DNA of 24,892 nt from Gemmatimonadota bacterium (lineage in GTDB: Bacteria > Gemmatimonadota > Gemmatimonadetes > Longimicrobiales > Gaopeijiaceae). Both the position numbers and the translations under genes were made by a program. Location of the stretch: the NCBI GenBank assembly GCA_021295835.1, contig JAGWBP010000032.1:1-24892 (forward strand), read 5' to 3'. This document shows, piece by piece, positions 1 through 7,229 of the stretch (the first letter of the stretch is position 1; each line of letters starts with the position of its first letter). Below the pieces are notes generated by a model. The model was not told the origin of the DNA. It made no database searches and worked only from the letters and a program-made list of their open reading frames with translations.

Positions 1-44
1 CCCGTGTCTGCCATTGACACCCATCGGGCTCGGCCGTTGGCGAA

Positions 45-559
45 GTGGTTGGTGCGATCCCGGCGATTTCGGCATTGGTCTGGGCGGCGAACGGCAAGAG
101 TCCCGGTTGTCGTTCCGGGTTGCCCACGGCCGGCACATGGTCCGGCGGTTCCGACCGAACCGCAGACCGCAGGGAGCGCAACGGGGCGAAGACGGAATCC
201 GGGGTTTCGTCGGCCGAGTCGCTGTTCCCGCGATTCGTCAGATCTGCATCGGAGCCCGGTGGCCATTCACTACTTGAAGTCCTGGTCGGGGAGACGACGA
301 CGAAGCGGCAGTCCAGAGTGCGGTAAGGGCGAAGGCGTTGGGCGATGCCTATCACCGCTGGCGGAAAGAGCGGGAAGCCCGGCTCCAGGCCGCCGGTTTC
401 GAGGAACCGGACGCGGAGCAGCGGAAGGCCATTCTCGCTACGGATGTGGCGCTCATGGATTGGCCGCGAGAATGGCGATGGGACGCGGCTTCCTGACTCT
501 TGCCGGTTACGCCGGCGTACCGCGCGGCCCTGGCCGAACGGTTGGAGGCGTTGGCCTGA
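45..559 (+). pseudogene. interrupted hypothetical ORF
   Basis: No family recognised. From the GTG at 45 one frame runs to a stop near 326 with ordinary residue composition. The frame beginning after a stop at 275-277 then carries a convincing charged helical stretch (..AYHRWRKEREARLQAAG..) ending at TGA 494-496. After that TGA the same frame continues as PAYRAALAERLEALA to TGA 557-559. The second piece has no good start codon of its own. The simplest reading is one protein of about 170 residues broken by a frameshift near 280-290 and an in-frame stop at 494. The longest open frame here (4-567) is Arg/Gly-rich and looks like a GC-driven shadow. Confidence is low. Confidence 0.25.
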
Positions 560-570
560 CGGTGTAGAAT
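542..570 (+). promoter_or_regulatory. possible sigma70-type promoter
   Basis: TTGGAG at 542-547, a 17-bp spacer and TAGAAT at 565-570 match the -35/-10 layout (weak -35, good -10). It would start transcription near 577, ahead of a small hairpin (CGGACC 594-599 pairing with GGTCCG 606-611) and the ribosome binding site at 627-632. It overlaps the end of the broken ORF. Nothing else upstream of nupC looks better. Confidence 0.35.
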
Positions 571-639
571 GAGTGCCCCTGGTCGATCCCGCGCGGACCG
601 CTCGGGGTCCGGCTACCTTGGCGAGCAGGAGGCAGCGAC

Positions 640-699
640 GTGAGTGATATCATCATGCATTACGAAATGATACTACAGCGATCGTGCCTTCCCGCGTGA
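640..699 (+). CDS. 19-codon ORF with a strong ribosome binding site
   Basis: A perfect AGGAGG (627-632) sits seven bases before GTG 640. The ORF encodes MSDIIMHYEMILQRSCLPA and stops at TGA 697-699. The codons are far more AT-rich than the surroundings and include an inverted repeat (TATCAT 648-653, ATGATA 667-672). No family is recognised. It could be a regulatory leader peptide for the downstream nucleoside transporter, or the surviving N-terminus of a broken gene. The translation signal is clear; the function is unknown. Confidence 0.3.
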   Translation: MSDIIMHYEMILQRSCLPA

Positions 700-884
700 C
701 CCACCCTTGACCGGTCTGACCAGGGTCGCGTGGCGACGAGCGGAGCGTTAGCCTGATCGTCGGCGACCTCGCGACGCTGCTCGAGCCCACGACCATCCTG
801 GGCTTGGAGAGCACCCTGGAGCTCGCTTCCGGGGCGCACCCGGGCGCAGTCGCCGAGTCGGCGCGGACGGACGGCGAGTGGGAG
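700..884. other. gap before nupC, no assigned gene
   Basis: The nupC reading frame is open from 720 but has no ATG or GTG before 885; a TTG at 804 is the only upstream start. Its extra residues (..ESTLELASGAHPGAVAES..) resemble no NupC N-terminus. No tRNA, terminator or clear promoter was seen here. Confidence 0.4.
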
Positions 885-2186
885 ATGGCGGCGAGGCTCA
901 GGTCGCTCCTTGGGATTGGGGTTCTGGCTGTTGGGGCCTGGGCGCTAAGCGTCGACCGGCGCAGCGTGCCGTGGCGAATCGTGCTCTGGGGGCTCGGGCT
1001 CCAGTTCGTCTTCGCGCTCCTGATTCTCAGGACTCCCTTCGGCGCGGCCGTCTTCGAGGTCGCCAACGACATGATCCTCGCGGCCGTGGGCTTCACGCTG
1101 GAGGGCGCGCGCTTCCTCTTTGGCGACCTGGTCTACCACAACGTCCCCGTGGGGACCGGCGAGCCGGGCAACGGCGGGTTCGTCGCCGAGGGAACGCAGG
1201 TGGCGCGCACGGGGGCCTTCGTGGCCTTCAACGTGCTGCCCACGATCATCTTCTTCGCTTCCATCATGACGGTGCTCTACCACCTGGGCGTCATGCAGAG
1301 GATCGTGGCGGGGATCGCCTGGATCATGCGGCGCACCATGGGAACCAGCGGCGCGGAGACCCTCTCGGCGGCCGGAAACATCTTCGTCGGCCAGACCGAG
1401 GCGCCCCTGCTGGTGAAACCGTTCGTCGCGCGGATGACACGGTCGGAGCTGATGTCTGTCATGACGGGCGGCTTCGCGACGGTCGCGGGCGGGGTTATGG
1501 CTGCGTACGTGGGAATGCTCGCCGGGTTCTTCCCCGACATTGCCGGTCACCTGATGGCGGCGTCGCTCATGTCCGCTCCGGCTGCCCTGGTCGTGGCCAA
1601 GCTGATGGTGCCCGAGGCGGGAACGCCTGCGACGGCCGGCCGGTCGGCTGGGCGGATCGAGCGGCCCGACGTGAACGTGATCGGGGCCGCGGCCCGAGGG
1701 GCGAGCGAGGGGCTGTCGCTCGCGCTCAACGTCGGGGCCATGCTCCTGGCCTTCCTGGCGATGATCGCGCTCCTGAACGCGGCGCTCGGGTGGGTGGGTG
1801 GACTCGTCGGTCTGGAGGGACTGACGTTCGAAGGGATACTCGGGTGGCTCCTGGCGCCGGTCGCCTGGTTGATGGGGGTGACCTGGGAGGACGCGGCTAC
1901 GGTGGGATCGCTCATGGGACTCAAGACGGTGGCCACCGAGTTCGTTGCGTTCCTGGGCCTCGCCGGCGAGATGGCCGACGGGTCCCTTAGCGCGCGCTCC
2001 GCGACGATCGCCGCCTACGCCCTCTCCGGGTTCGCCAACTTCGCCTCGATCGCGATCCAGATCGGCGGGATCGGGGGAATCGCGCCGTCGCGCCGCGAAG
2101 ATCTGGCGCGGCTGGGCCTAAGGGCCATGATCGGAGGATCGATCGCCGCATTCATGACGGCCGCGATCGCGGGAGTGCTGATCTGA
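885..2186 (+). CDS. nupC: NupC-type concentrative nucleoside transporter
   Basis: Inner-membrane symporter (CNT family) importing nucleosides with Na+ or H+; about 433 residues from ATG 885, the usual length. The family landmarks are in order: an N-terminal hydrophobic pair, GQTEAP at about residue 169, the KTVATEFVAF segment at about 347-356 whose TEF corresponds to the conserved NEF substrate/ion site, and a C-terminal SGFANFASIAIQIGG then APSRRE stretch. ATG 885 places the first helix immediately after the start. TTG 804 would add 27 unrelated residues and is not preferred. Its stop overlaps the start of the phosphorylase, so uptake and phosphorolysis of purine nucleosides are probably co-expressed. 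The substrate range cannot be read from sequence alone. Confidence 0.92.
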   Translation: MAARLRSLLGIGVLAVGAWALSVDRRSVPWRIVLWGLGLQFVFALLILRTPFGAAVFEVANDMILAAVGFTLEGARFLFGDLVYHNVPVGTGEPGNGGFVAEGTQVARTGAFVAFNVLPTIIFFASIMTVLYHLGVMQRIVAGIAWIMRRTMGTSGAETLSAAGNIFVGQTEAPLLVKPFVARMTRSELMSVMTGGFATVAGGVMAAYVGMLAGFFPDIAGHLMAASLMSAPAALVVAKLMVPEAGTPATAGRSAGRIERPDVNVIGAAARGASEGLSLALNVGAMLLAFLAMIALLNAALGWVGGLVGLEGLTFEGILGWLLAPVAWLMGVTWEDAATVGSLMGLKTVATEFVAFLGLAGEMADGSLSARSATIAAYALSGFANFASIAIQIGGIGGIAPSRREDLARLGLRAMIGGSIAAFMTAAIAGVLI

Positions 2187-3049
2187 CGGGCCGCTCGGGC
2201 CGGGGAGGACGCATTCGCGACTGGGCGCGGATCCTCGGCGAAGAGGGGGGACTGAGCCCTGCGGTCCATCTCGTCCTCGGGAGCGGTCTGGGCGAGATGG
2301 CGCGGGTGGTCAGCGATCCCACGCGCGTGCCCTTTGGTAGGCTGCCCGGCTTCGTGCGCACTTCGGTGGAAGGCCACGACGGCTGTTTCGTGCTCGGGCG
2401 CGTCGGTGGGGTCGAGGTGCTCGTGCAGTCGGGGCGTCTGCACCTATACGAAGGGGCGGAGCCCGATGCCGTGGCCGCGCCGGTAAGGGTGGGACGTCGG
2501 CTGGGCGCCGAGATGCTGATCGTGACCAACGCCGTGGGCGGCATTCGGTGCGACCTGCACCCGGGCGGGATCGTCCTCGTGGAGGATCATCTCAACCTGA
2601 TGTTCCGCCCGGTGCTGACCGTGCCTCCGCTGGAGGGCGAGGCGCCATTTCCCGACCTGGGCCGCCCCTACGACCCCGGGCTGATGGCGCTGGCGAAGTC
2701 GATCGCCCGCGAGATGGATATCGAGCTGCCGCTGGGCGTCTACGGGGCGGTGGCGGGGCCCAGCTTCGAGACGCCGGCCGAGGTGCGGGCGCTCGCCGCC
2801 GCCGGTGCCGACGTGGTGGGGATGTCGACCGTCCCGGAGGTGACGGTTGCCAGGGCGGGCGGGCAGCGCGTCCTCGCGCTCTCGGTGGTGACGAACTGGG
2901 CGGCGGGGCTCGCCGTCGGGCCGATCTCGCACGCCGACACGCTGCACCATGCCGAAGAGGGGGGCAGGGTGCTCGCTACTCTGCTGACCCGGCTGGTGGG
3001 GGCGCTCCCGGCGGGTGCGCCAGCGACGGGGGCGGAGCGAAGTGGTTGA
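2183..3049 (+). CDS. punA: purine nucleoside phosphorylase (trimeric PNP/MTAP type)
   Basis: Cleaves purine nucleosides with phosphate to base plus (deoxy)ribose-1-phosphate. About 288 residues from 2183. The phosphate loop GSGLG is at 33-37, SGRLHLYEG matches the family QGRxHxYEG, and TNAVGG, GPSFETPAE and GMSTVPEV follow. Glu196 and Asn238 match the base-binding Glu201/Asn243 of human PNP with identical spacing. The first ATG (2297) lies after the GSGLG loop and cannot be the true start. No ATG, GTG or TTG exists in frame between the stop at 1988-1990 and 2297. CTG 2183 has GGGAG seven bases upstream and overlaps the nupC stop, so a coupled CTG start is the best reading. The 3' end overlaps thiD by 74 bp. 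Confidence 0.9.
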   Translation: MTGRSGRGGRIRDWARILGEEGGLSPAVHLVLGSGLGEMARVVSDPTRVPFGRLPGFVRTSVEGHDGCFVLGRVGGVEVLVQSGRLHLYEGAEPDAVAAPVRVGRRLGAEMLIVTNAVGGIRCDLHPGGIVLVEDHLNLMFRPVLTVPPLEGEAPFPDLGRPYDPGLMALAKSIAREMDIELPLGVYGAVAGPSFETPAEVRALAAAGADVVGMSTVPEVTVARAGGQRVLALSVVTNWAAGLAVGPISHADTLHHAEEGGRVLATLLTRLVGALPAGAPATGAERSG

Positions 3050-3866
3050 CCGGGTTTGCGCCGGCCCCCAGCTCGGGCGCGGTCGCTATCGCGCTTCGGA
3101 CCCAGCGCCGAGCGGCGGCGACTGCCTGCCGCACCTCCGCCCCCCGGGCCAGGGCGGCCGCTATGGCGGCGCTCAGGGTGCACCCGCCGCCGTGTACGTC
3201 GCCTGCGCCCAGCCTCGGGCCGCGATAGGCGAGCTCGGACTTGCCGTCCCAGTAGAGATCAAGCACCTCCGTGCCTGGGAGGTGGCCTCCGGTGACGAGC
3301 GCCGCTCCTGCCCCCATCTCGACGAGCGCCCGCGCCGCGTCGGCCATCTGGCCGGGGCTTGCCACCTCGCGTCCTGTCAGCAGAGCCGCCTCTGGGAGAT
3401 TGGGCGTAACAACGGCTGCGAGCGGCAGCAGGCTGCCCCTGAGCTCCGCGACCGCATCCGGCGCCAGCAGCTCGTCGCCGCTCGTCGAGACCGTCACCGG
3501 GTCCAGCACGTACGGGCCGAGCCGGAAGCGCCTGATCGACGCGGCGACCGCGGCGACGATCTCGGCCGTGCCCAGCATCCCCGACTTGACGGCGCGGGGT
3601 GCCAGATCAACGGCCACGCTCGCGATCTGGGCCGCAACCAAGTTCGGCTCCATCGCATGAACACGCTGCACGCCGACCGTGTTTTGCGCCGTCACTGCGG
3701 TCACCGCCACGACGCCGTGGACGCCCCACTGGTGAAGGGTCCGCACGTCGGCTTGCACGCCTGCGCCGCCGCCGCTGTCGCTGCCAGCGATTGTCAGCGC
3801 GACGGTGGGTATCGTTGAGGGGGACAGGGCGGCTACTCGCGGGGAAGAGGTCCTGAAAGGGCGCAT
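2976..3866 (-). CDS. thiD: hydroxymethylpyrimidine/phosphomethylpyrimidine kinase
   Basis: Phosphorylates HMP and HMP-P in thiamine biosynthesis (ribokinase fold, cytoplasm). 296 residues. AGSDSGGGAGVQAD (HMP and phosphate binding), VTAVTAQNT, KSGMLG, VLDPV, SGDELL and TPNLPEA are all present. The anion-hole motif reads HGGGCTLSAAIAA where HGTGCT is usual, so the Thr is Gly here. ATG 3866 is the only normal start ahead of the conserved N-terminus and has no clear ribosome binding site. It lies five bases from the divergent GTG of the methyltransferase, leaving no room for a promoter between them. The roughly 20-residue Pro-rich tail beyond the fold is the part overlapping the phosphorylase. 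thiE is in the same window, 20 kb away. Confidence 0.92.
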   Translation of the reverse strand: MRPFRTSSPRVAALSPSTIPTVALTIAGSDSGGGAGVQADVRTLHQWGVHGVVAVTAVTAQNTVGVQRVHAMEPNLVAAQIASVAVDLAPRAVKSGMLGTAEIVAAVAASIRRFRLGPYVLDPVTVSTSGDELLAPDAVAELRGSLLPLAAVVTPNLPEAALLTGREVASPGQMADAARALVEMGAGAALVTGGHLPGTEVLDLYWDGKSELAYRGPRLGAGDVHGGGCTLSAAIAAALARGAEVRQAVAAARRWVRSAIATAPELGAGANPVNHFAPPPSLAHPPGAPPPAGSAE

Positions 3867-3871
3867 TCGAA

Positions 3872-4705
3872 GTGACGCGGATCAGCCAATCTAAGGAGCG
3901 TCTGGCACGGCGCCTCGCCTCGCGGCGGGGGCGCGAGCGCACGGGCCTTGCGCTCGCCGAGAGGCCGGAGGTGATCCTCGAGGCGCTTCGGTCGGAGGTG
4001 GAGGTGCGGTGGCTGCTGTTGGGGGAGGAGTACCGGAGCGGCCCTCGCGGCCGGGAGATGGCGCGCGCCGCGCGGGAGCGGCAGGTGGAGACGGTTCTTG
4101 CGACGGACGCCGCAGTCGGCAGTCTCTGCGCCACCGACGCGCCGAGGGCGGCGCTGGCGTGCCTGGTTCCGCCGTCCCTCGCGCCGGTCTCGCTGGCCCG
4201 GGGGCGCCACCTGCTCGCCGTCGGCGTGCAGGTGCCTGGGAATCTGGGCGCGCTTGTGCGCTCGGCGTGGGCGCTGGGCCTCGACGGCGTCGCGATCGGC
4301 CCCGGAACGGTCGATCCCTGGAATCCGAAGGCGGTGCGCGCCAGCGCTGGCGCGGTATTTCACCTACCGCTCCTAGCCCCGCCGCCCTGGGTGAGGGGCT
4401 AGCCGGGGGGCGGCGCCTCGGTTGCTCCTCCCAGAGGCGTGAATCTCCTCTACGCGGACGCGACCGGCAGTCCCCCCGAGGAGGTGGCCGAGGCCAGAGA
4501 GCCCGACTGGGTGCTGGTCGTGGGCAACGAGGGCCGGGGTATCGCACGGCGCCCATGCGGGCCGGAGCCCTTGGTTGCGGTTCCCATGGCGCGGGGCGCC
4601 GACTCGCTCAACGTGGCGGTGGCGGGCTCCATACTCATGCACCGGCTCATGCAGCTGAGCGGTCCAGGAGGGCGGGAGCGCCGCCGCGAGGCTCCGGACC
4701 GGTAG
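3872..4705 (+). pseudogene. SpoU/TrmH-type RNA 2'-O-ribose methyltransferase, interrupted
   Basis: Trefoil-knot (SPOUT) SAM-dependent methyltransferase of the rRNA/tRNA RlmB/TrmH group. Motif 1 (VPGNLGALVRSAWA..GPGTVDPWNPK) lies before the break. Motif 2 (VVGNEGRGI) and motif 3 (VPMARGADSLNVAVAGS) lie after it, in the same frame. An in-frame TAG at 4400-4402 separates them. The next frame across about 4376-4435 is open and reads naturally (AALGEGLAGGRRLG), so two compensating indels in the C/G runs at about 4380 and 4410-4435 could equally explain the stop. An intact product would be about 277 residues, normal for the family. It starts at GTG 3872 with AAAGG upstream. The prepilin peptidase follows two bases later. 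The rRNA or tRNA target cannot be told. Confidence 0.78.
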
Positions 4706-4707
4706 TC

Positions 4708-5478
4708 GTGGGCGAGGCCTGGCCGGTGGCGGTCGCGGCTGTGCTCGGCGCGTGTGCCGGGTCGCTTCTGAACCTCTGCGTGGAGAGATGGCCGACCGCC
4801 GGCTCGGTCCTGTCGGGATGGCCGAGGTGCGTGCGTTGCTCGGCCCGGATCGACTGGCGCGGAGTGGTCCCGGTGGTTGGCCACCTGGCGGCTGGGGGCC
4901 GGTGTGGCCGCTGCCGGACGAGGCGCAGCCTCCGGTACCCCCTGGTGGAGCTGGCCTCGGCGCTGATCTGGGCGCTGTCCCTCGTCCGCCTTGGCGCGAC
5001 CGTGGATGCGGCCAATGCCGTGCTCTTCCTGACGATTCTGCTTGGCGTCGCAGTCTCCGATGCGCGCACGTACATCATTCCGGACCAGTTCACCCTGGGG
5101 GGAGCTGCGCTGGGGGTGTTGCTGGCGCCGCTGGCAGGGGGCATCGGGGTAGGCGAAGCGGTGGTGGGCGCTGCGCTCGGCTTCGGGTTGCTCTGGATCG
5201 TCGCCCTGGGTGCCAAGGCCGCCTTGGGGAGGGAGGCGCTGGGCGGCGGCGACGTCAAGATGATGGCGATGGTCGGCGCCTTCCTCGGCCCGGCGATGGT
5301 CCCGCTGGTGCTCTTCATCGGTGCGCTCCTCGGTTCGGCTATCTTTGGCCCCGTGTCGCTGAAGACCGGCAGGCCGGTGCCGTTCGGTGTGTTCCTCGCC
5401 CTGGGTGCGGCGATCGCCTACGCGTGGGGAGACTCGCTCGCGGCGTGGTATCTGCAAGGTGTTCTCGGTTTCGGGTGA
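4708..5478 (+). CDS. pilD: prepilin peptidase / N-methyltransferase (A24 family)
   Basis: Inner-membrane aspartyl peptidase that trims type IV prepilins or type II secretion pseudopilins and methylates the new N-terminus. 256 residues from GTG 4708. AGSLLNLCVERWP opens the N-terminal domain. The zinc site Cys41/Cys44 and Cys66/Cys69 is complete. Catalytic Asp118 (VSDARTYIIPD) and Asp182 (GGGDVKMM) are both present, within six to eight hydrophobic segments. The frame is open far upstream, but that part is a shadow of the methyltransferase. No pilin or secretion genes are in the window, so the partner system lies elsewhere. gspO would be an equally valid symbol. Confidence 0.93.
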   Translation: MGEAWPVAVAAVLGACAGSLLNLCVERWPTAGSVLSGWPRCVRCSARIDWRGVVPVVGHLAAGGRCGRCRTRRSLRYPLVELASALIWALSLVRLGATVDAANAVLFLTILLGVAVSDARTYIIPDQFTLGGAALGVLLAPLAGGIGVGEAVVGAALGFGLLWIVALGAKAALGREALGGGDVKMMAMVGAFLGPAMVPLVLFIGALLGSAIFGPVSLKTGRPVPFGVFLALGAAIAYAWGDSLAAWYLQGVLGFG

Positions 5479-5509
5479 GATGGCCGCCATTGAGTTGAGG
5501 ACCAATAGC

Positions 5510-7120
5510 ATGACGCAACCAACTTCCAGGAGGACGGCGACTGCGCCGGCTGCGGGCTCCGCAGCCGCGGCGGAGATTCTCGGATCGCTCGGGCTGGGCG
5601 AGCGAAACCCCGGGGGATTCGCGGGCGAGTGGATTGGCTCGGGTCCCGAGCGGGAGGCCCACACACCGATCGACGGGTCGCGCCTAGCGACGGTCGCCCA
5701 CGTCACCGAAGCCGAGTACGACGCGATCGCGGCCCGGGCGCACGAGGCGTTCCTCGAATGGCGCCGCCTGCCCGCGCCCAGGCGGGGAGACGTGGTGCGC
5801 CAACTGGGCAACGCGCTTCGCGAACAGAAGGCGGCGCTCGGTGCGCTCGTCACCCTCGAAACCGGGAAAATCCGGAGCGAGGGCGAGGGCGAAGTCCAGG
5901 AGATGATCGATGTCTGCGACTACGCCGTCGGCCTATCCCGCCAGCTCTACGGGCTCACCATGGCGAGCGAGCGCCCCGACCACCACATGCGTGAGCAGTG
6001 GCATCCGCTCGGAGTGGTGGGTGTGATCAGCGCCTTCAACTTCCCCGTGGCGGTGTGGTCGTGGAATGCAGCTATCGCAGCCGTCTGCGGAAACGCTACG
6101 CTGTGGAAGCCGTCGGAGGCCACCCCGCTCACGGCCGTGGCGGTGACCAGGATCGCGGAGCGGGTCTGCCTAGCCAGCGGCGTCGATCCGGCGACCTTTT
6201 CCCTAGCGGTGGGGAGCGGCGCGAAGGTGGGCGAGTGCCTCCTGGCCGACCGGCGGCTGCCCCTGGTCTCGGCGACGGGTTCGTGCGCGGTCGGGAGACG
6301 GGCGGCCCAGGTGGTGGGCGGGCGGTTGGGGCGGACGATCCTCGAGCTGGGGGGCAACAACGCGATCATCGTCACGGCGCACGCCAACCTGGATCTGGCG
6401 ATCCCCTCAATCCTCTTCGGCGCGGTCGGCACGGCGGGGCAGCGGTGCACCAGCACCCGGCGCGGCATCGGGCCCCGCTCCGGGCGCGCCCCGCCCGGCC
6501 CGCGGCTGGTGCGCGCCTACCAGGACGTGCGCATCGGCGACCCTCTCGACGCCAGCACCCTCATGGGGCCCGTCGTGAACCGCCAGGCCGTGGACGACCT
6601 GCTGGAGGCGCGCTGCCGGGTCGTGGAGGAGGGGGGCGAGATCCTGTACGGGGGGGAGCGCCTGGGCGGCGGCTCGTACCCGGGCGGCCTCTACGTCACC
6701 CCCTGCATAGCCGCGGCCGGGAACCACTTCGCGATCGTACAGGAGGAGACCTTCGCGCCGATCCTCTACATCGTCGGGTACGGAAGCGCCGACTCCTCCC
6801 GGCGGGCCTCGGTCGGCGAGCTGGAGGAGGCGGTCGCACTGCACAACGGCGTGCCGCAGGGCCTGTCTTCGGCGATCTTCACCGACCATGTGCGCGAGGC
6901 CGAGCACTTCCTGTCCCACCGGGGCGGCGACTGCGGGATCGCCAACGTCAATATCGGGACATCGGGGGCCGAGATCGGGGGGGCGTTCGGAGGAGAGAAG
7001 GAGACCGGCGGGGGAAGGGAGTCGGGCTCGGACTCTTGGAAGGCGTACATGCGTCGCCAGACCAATACGGTCAACTGGAGCACCGAGCTGCCGCTCGCGC
7101 AGGGGATCGAGTTCGGGTAG
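5510..7120 (+). CDS. ALDH7-family aldehyde dehydrogenase (aminoadipate-semialdehyde type)
   Basis: NAD(P)+-dependent oxidation of an aldehyde; ALDH7 members act on 2-aminoadipate-6-semialdehyde in lysine breakdown and on related aldehydes. About 536 residues. It has FNFPVAVW, WKPSEATPL, Glu279 (LELGGNN), catalytic Cys313 (GQRCTSTRR) and ETFAPILY. The C-terminal stretch from VNVNI through GAEIGGAFGGEK, GGGRESGSD and WKAYMRR to LPLAQGIEF is diagnostic of ALDH7. ATG 5510 has GAGG nine bases upstream; ATG 5480 in the same frame touches the peptidase stop and is the alternative. Residues 319-332 are Gly/Pro/Arg-rich where the family has a hydrophobic strand, without a length change. No lysine-pathway neighbour is present, so the substrate is not proven. 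Confidence 0.93.
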   Translation: MTQPTSRRTATAPAAGSAAAAEILGSLGLGERNPGGFAGEWIGSGPEREAHTPIDGSRLATVAHVTEAEYDAIAARAHEAFLEWRRLPAPRRGDVVRQLGNALREQKAALGALVTLETGKIRSEGEGEVQEMIDVCDYAVGLSRQLYGLTMASERPDHHMREQWHPLGVVGVISAFNFPVAVWSWNAAIAAVCGNATLWKPSEATPLTAVAVTRIAERVCLASGVDPATFSLAVGSGAKVGECLLADRRLPLVSATGSCAVGRRAAQVVGGRLGRTILELGGNNAIIVTAHANLDLAIPSILFGAVGTAGQRCTSTRRGIGPRSGRAPPGPRLVRAYQDVRIGDPLDASTLMGPVVNRQAVDDLLEARCRVVEEGGEILYGGERLGGGSYPGGLYVTPCIAAAGNHFAIVQEETFAPILYIVGYGSADSSRRASVGELEEAVALHNGVPQGLSSAIFTDHVREAEHFLSHRGGDCGIANVNIGTSGAEIGGAFGGEKETGGGRESGSDSWKAYMRRQTNTVNWSTELPLAQGIEFG

Positions 7121-7229
7121 GGGCCGTTGGCCGGCGAGGTGCGGTTTGTGAGTGCTGCGGACGCTGGTGCAGACTGATTCACGCGCTCGCGCCAGGGGAA
7201 CGGGGCCCAGGTCGGGGTTGCCCGCGCCC

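Noticed and set aside
494..496. TGA as selenocysteine
   Set aside because: No SECIS-like hairpin follows and the ORF is also frameshifted.
4..567. 187-codon plus-strand ORF at the left edge
   Set aside because: It is Arg/Gly/Pro-rich without any family pattern; the competing frames have better composition.
4400..4402. TAG in the methyltransferase as a programmed readthrough or recoded amino acid
   Set aside because: No recoding element is visible, and simple indels in the adjacent G/C runs explain it.
4009..4707. Upstream extension of the prepilin peptidase frame
   Set aside because: It is a shadow of the methyltransferase gene; the peptidase family begins at GTG 4708.
4450..5853. 467-codon minus-strand ORF
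   Set aside because: It runs antisense to the peptidase and ALDH genes, which are unmistakable; no family pattern.
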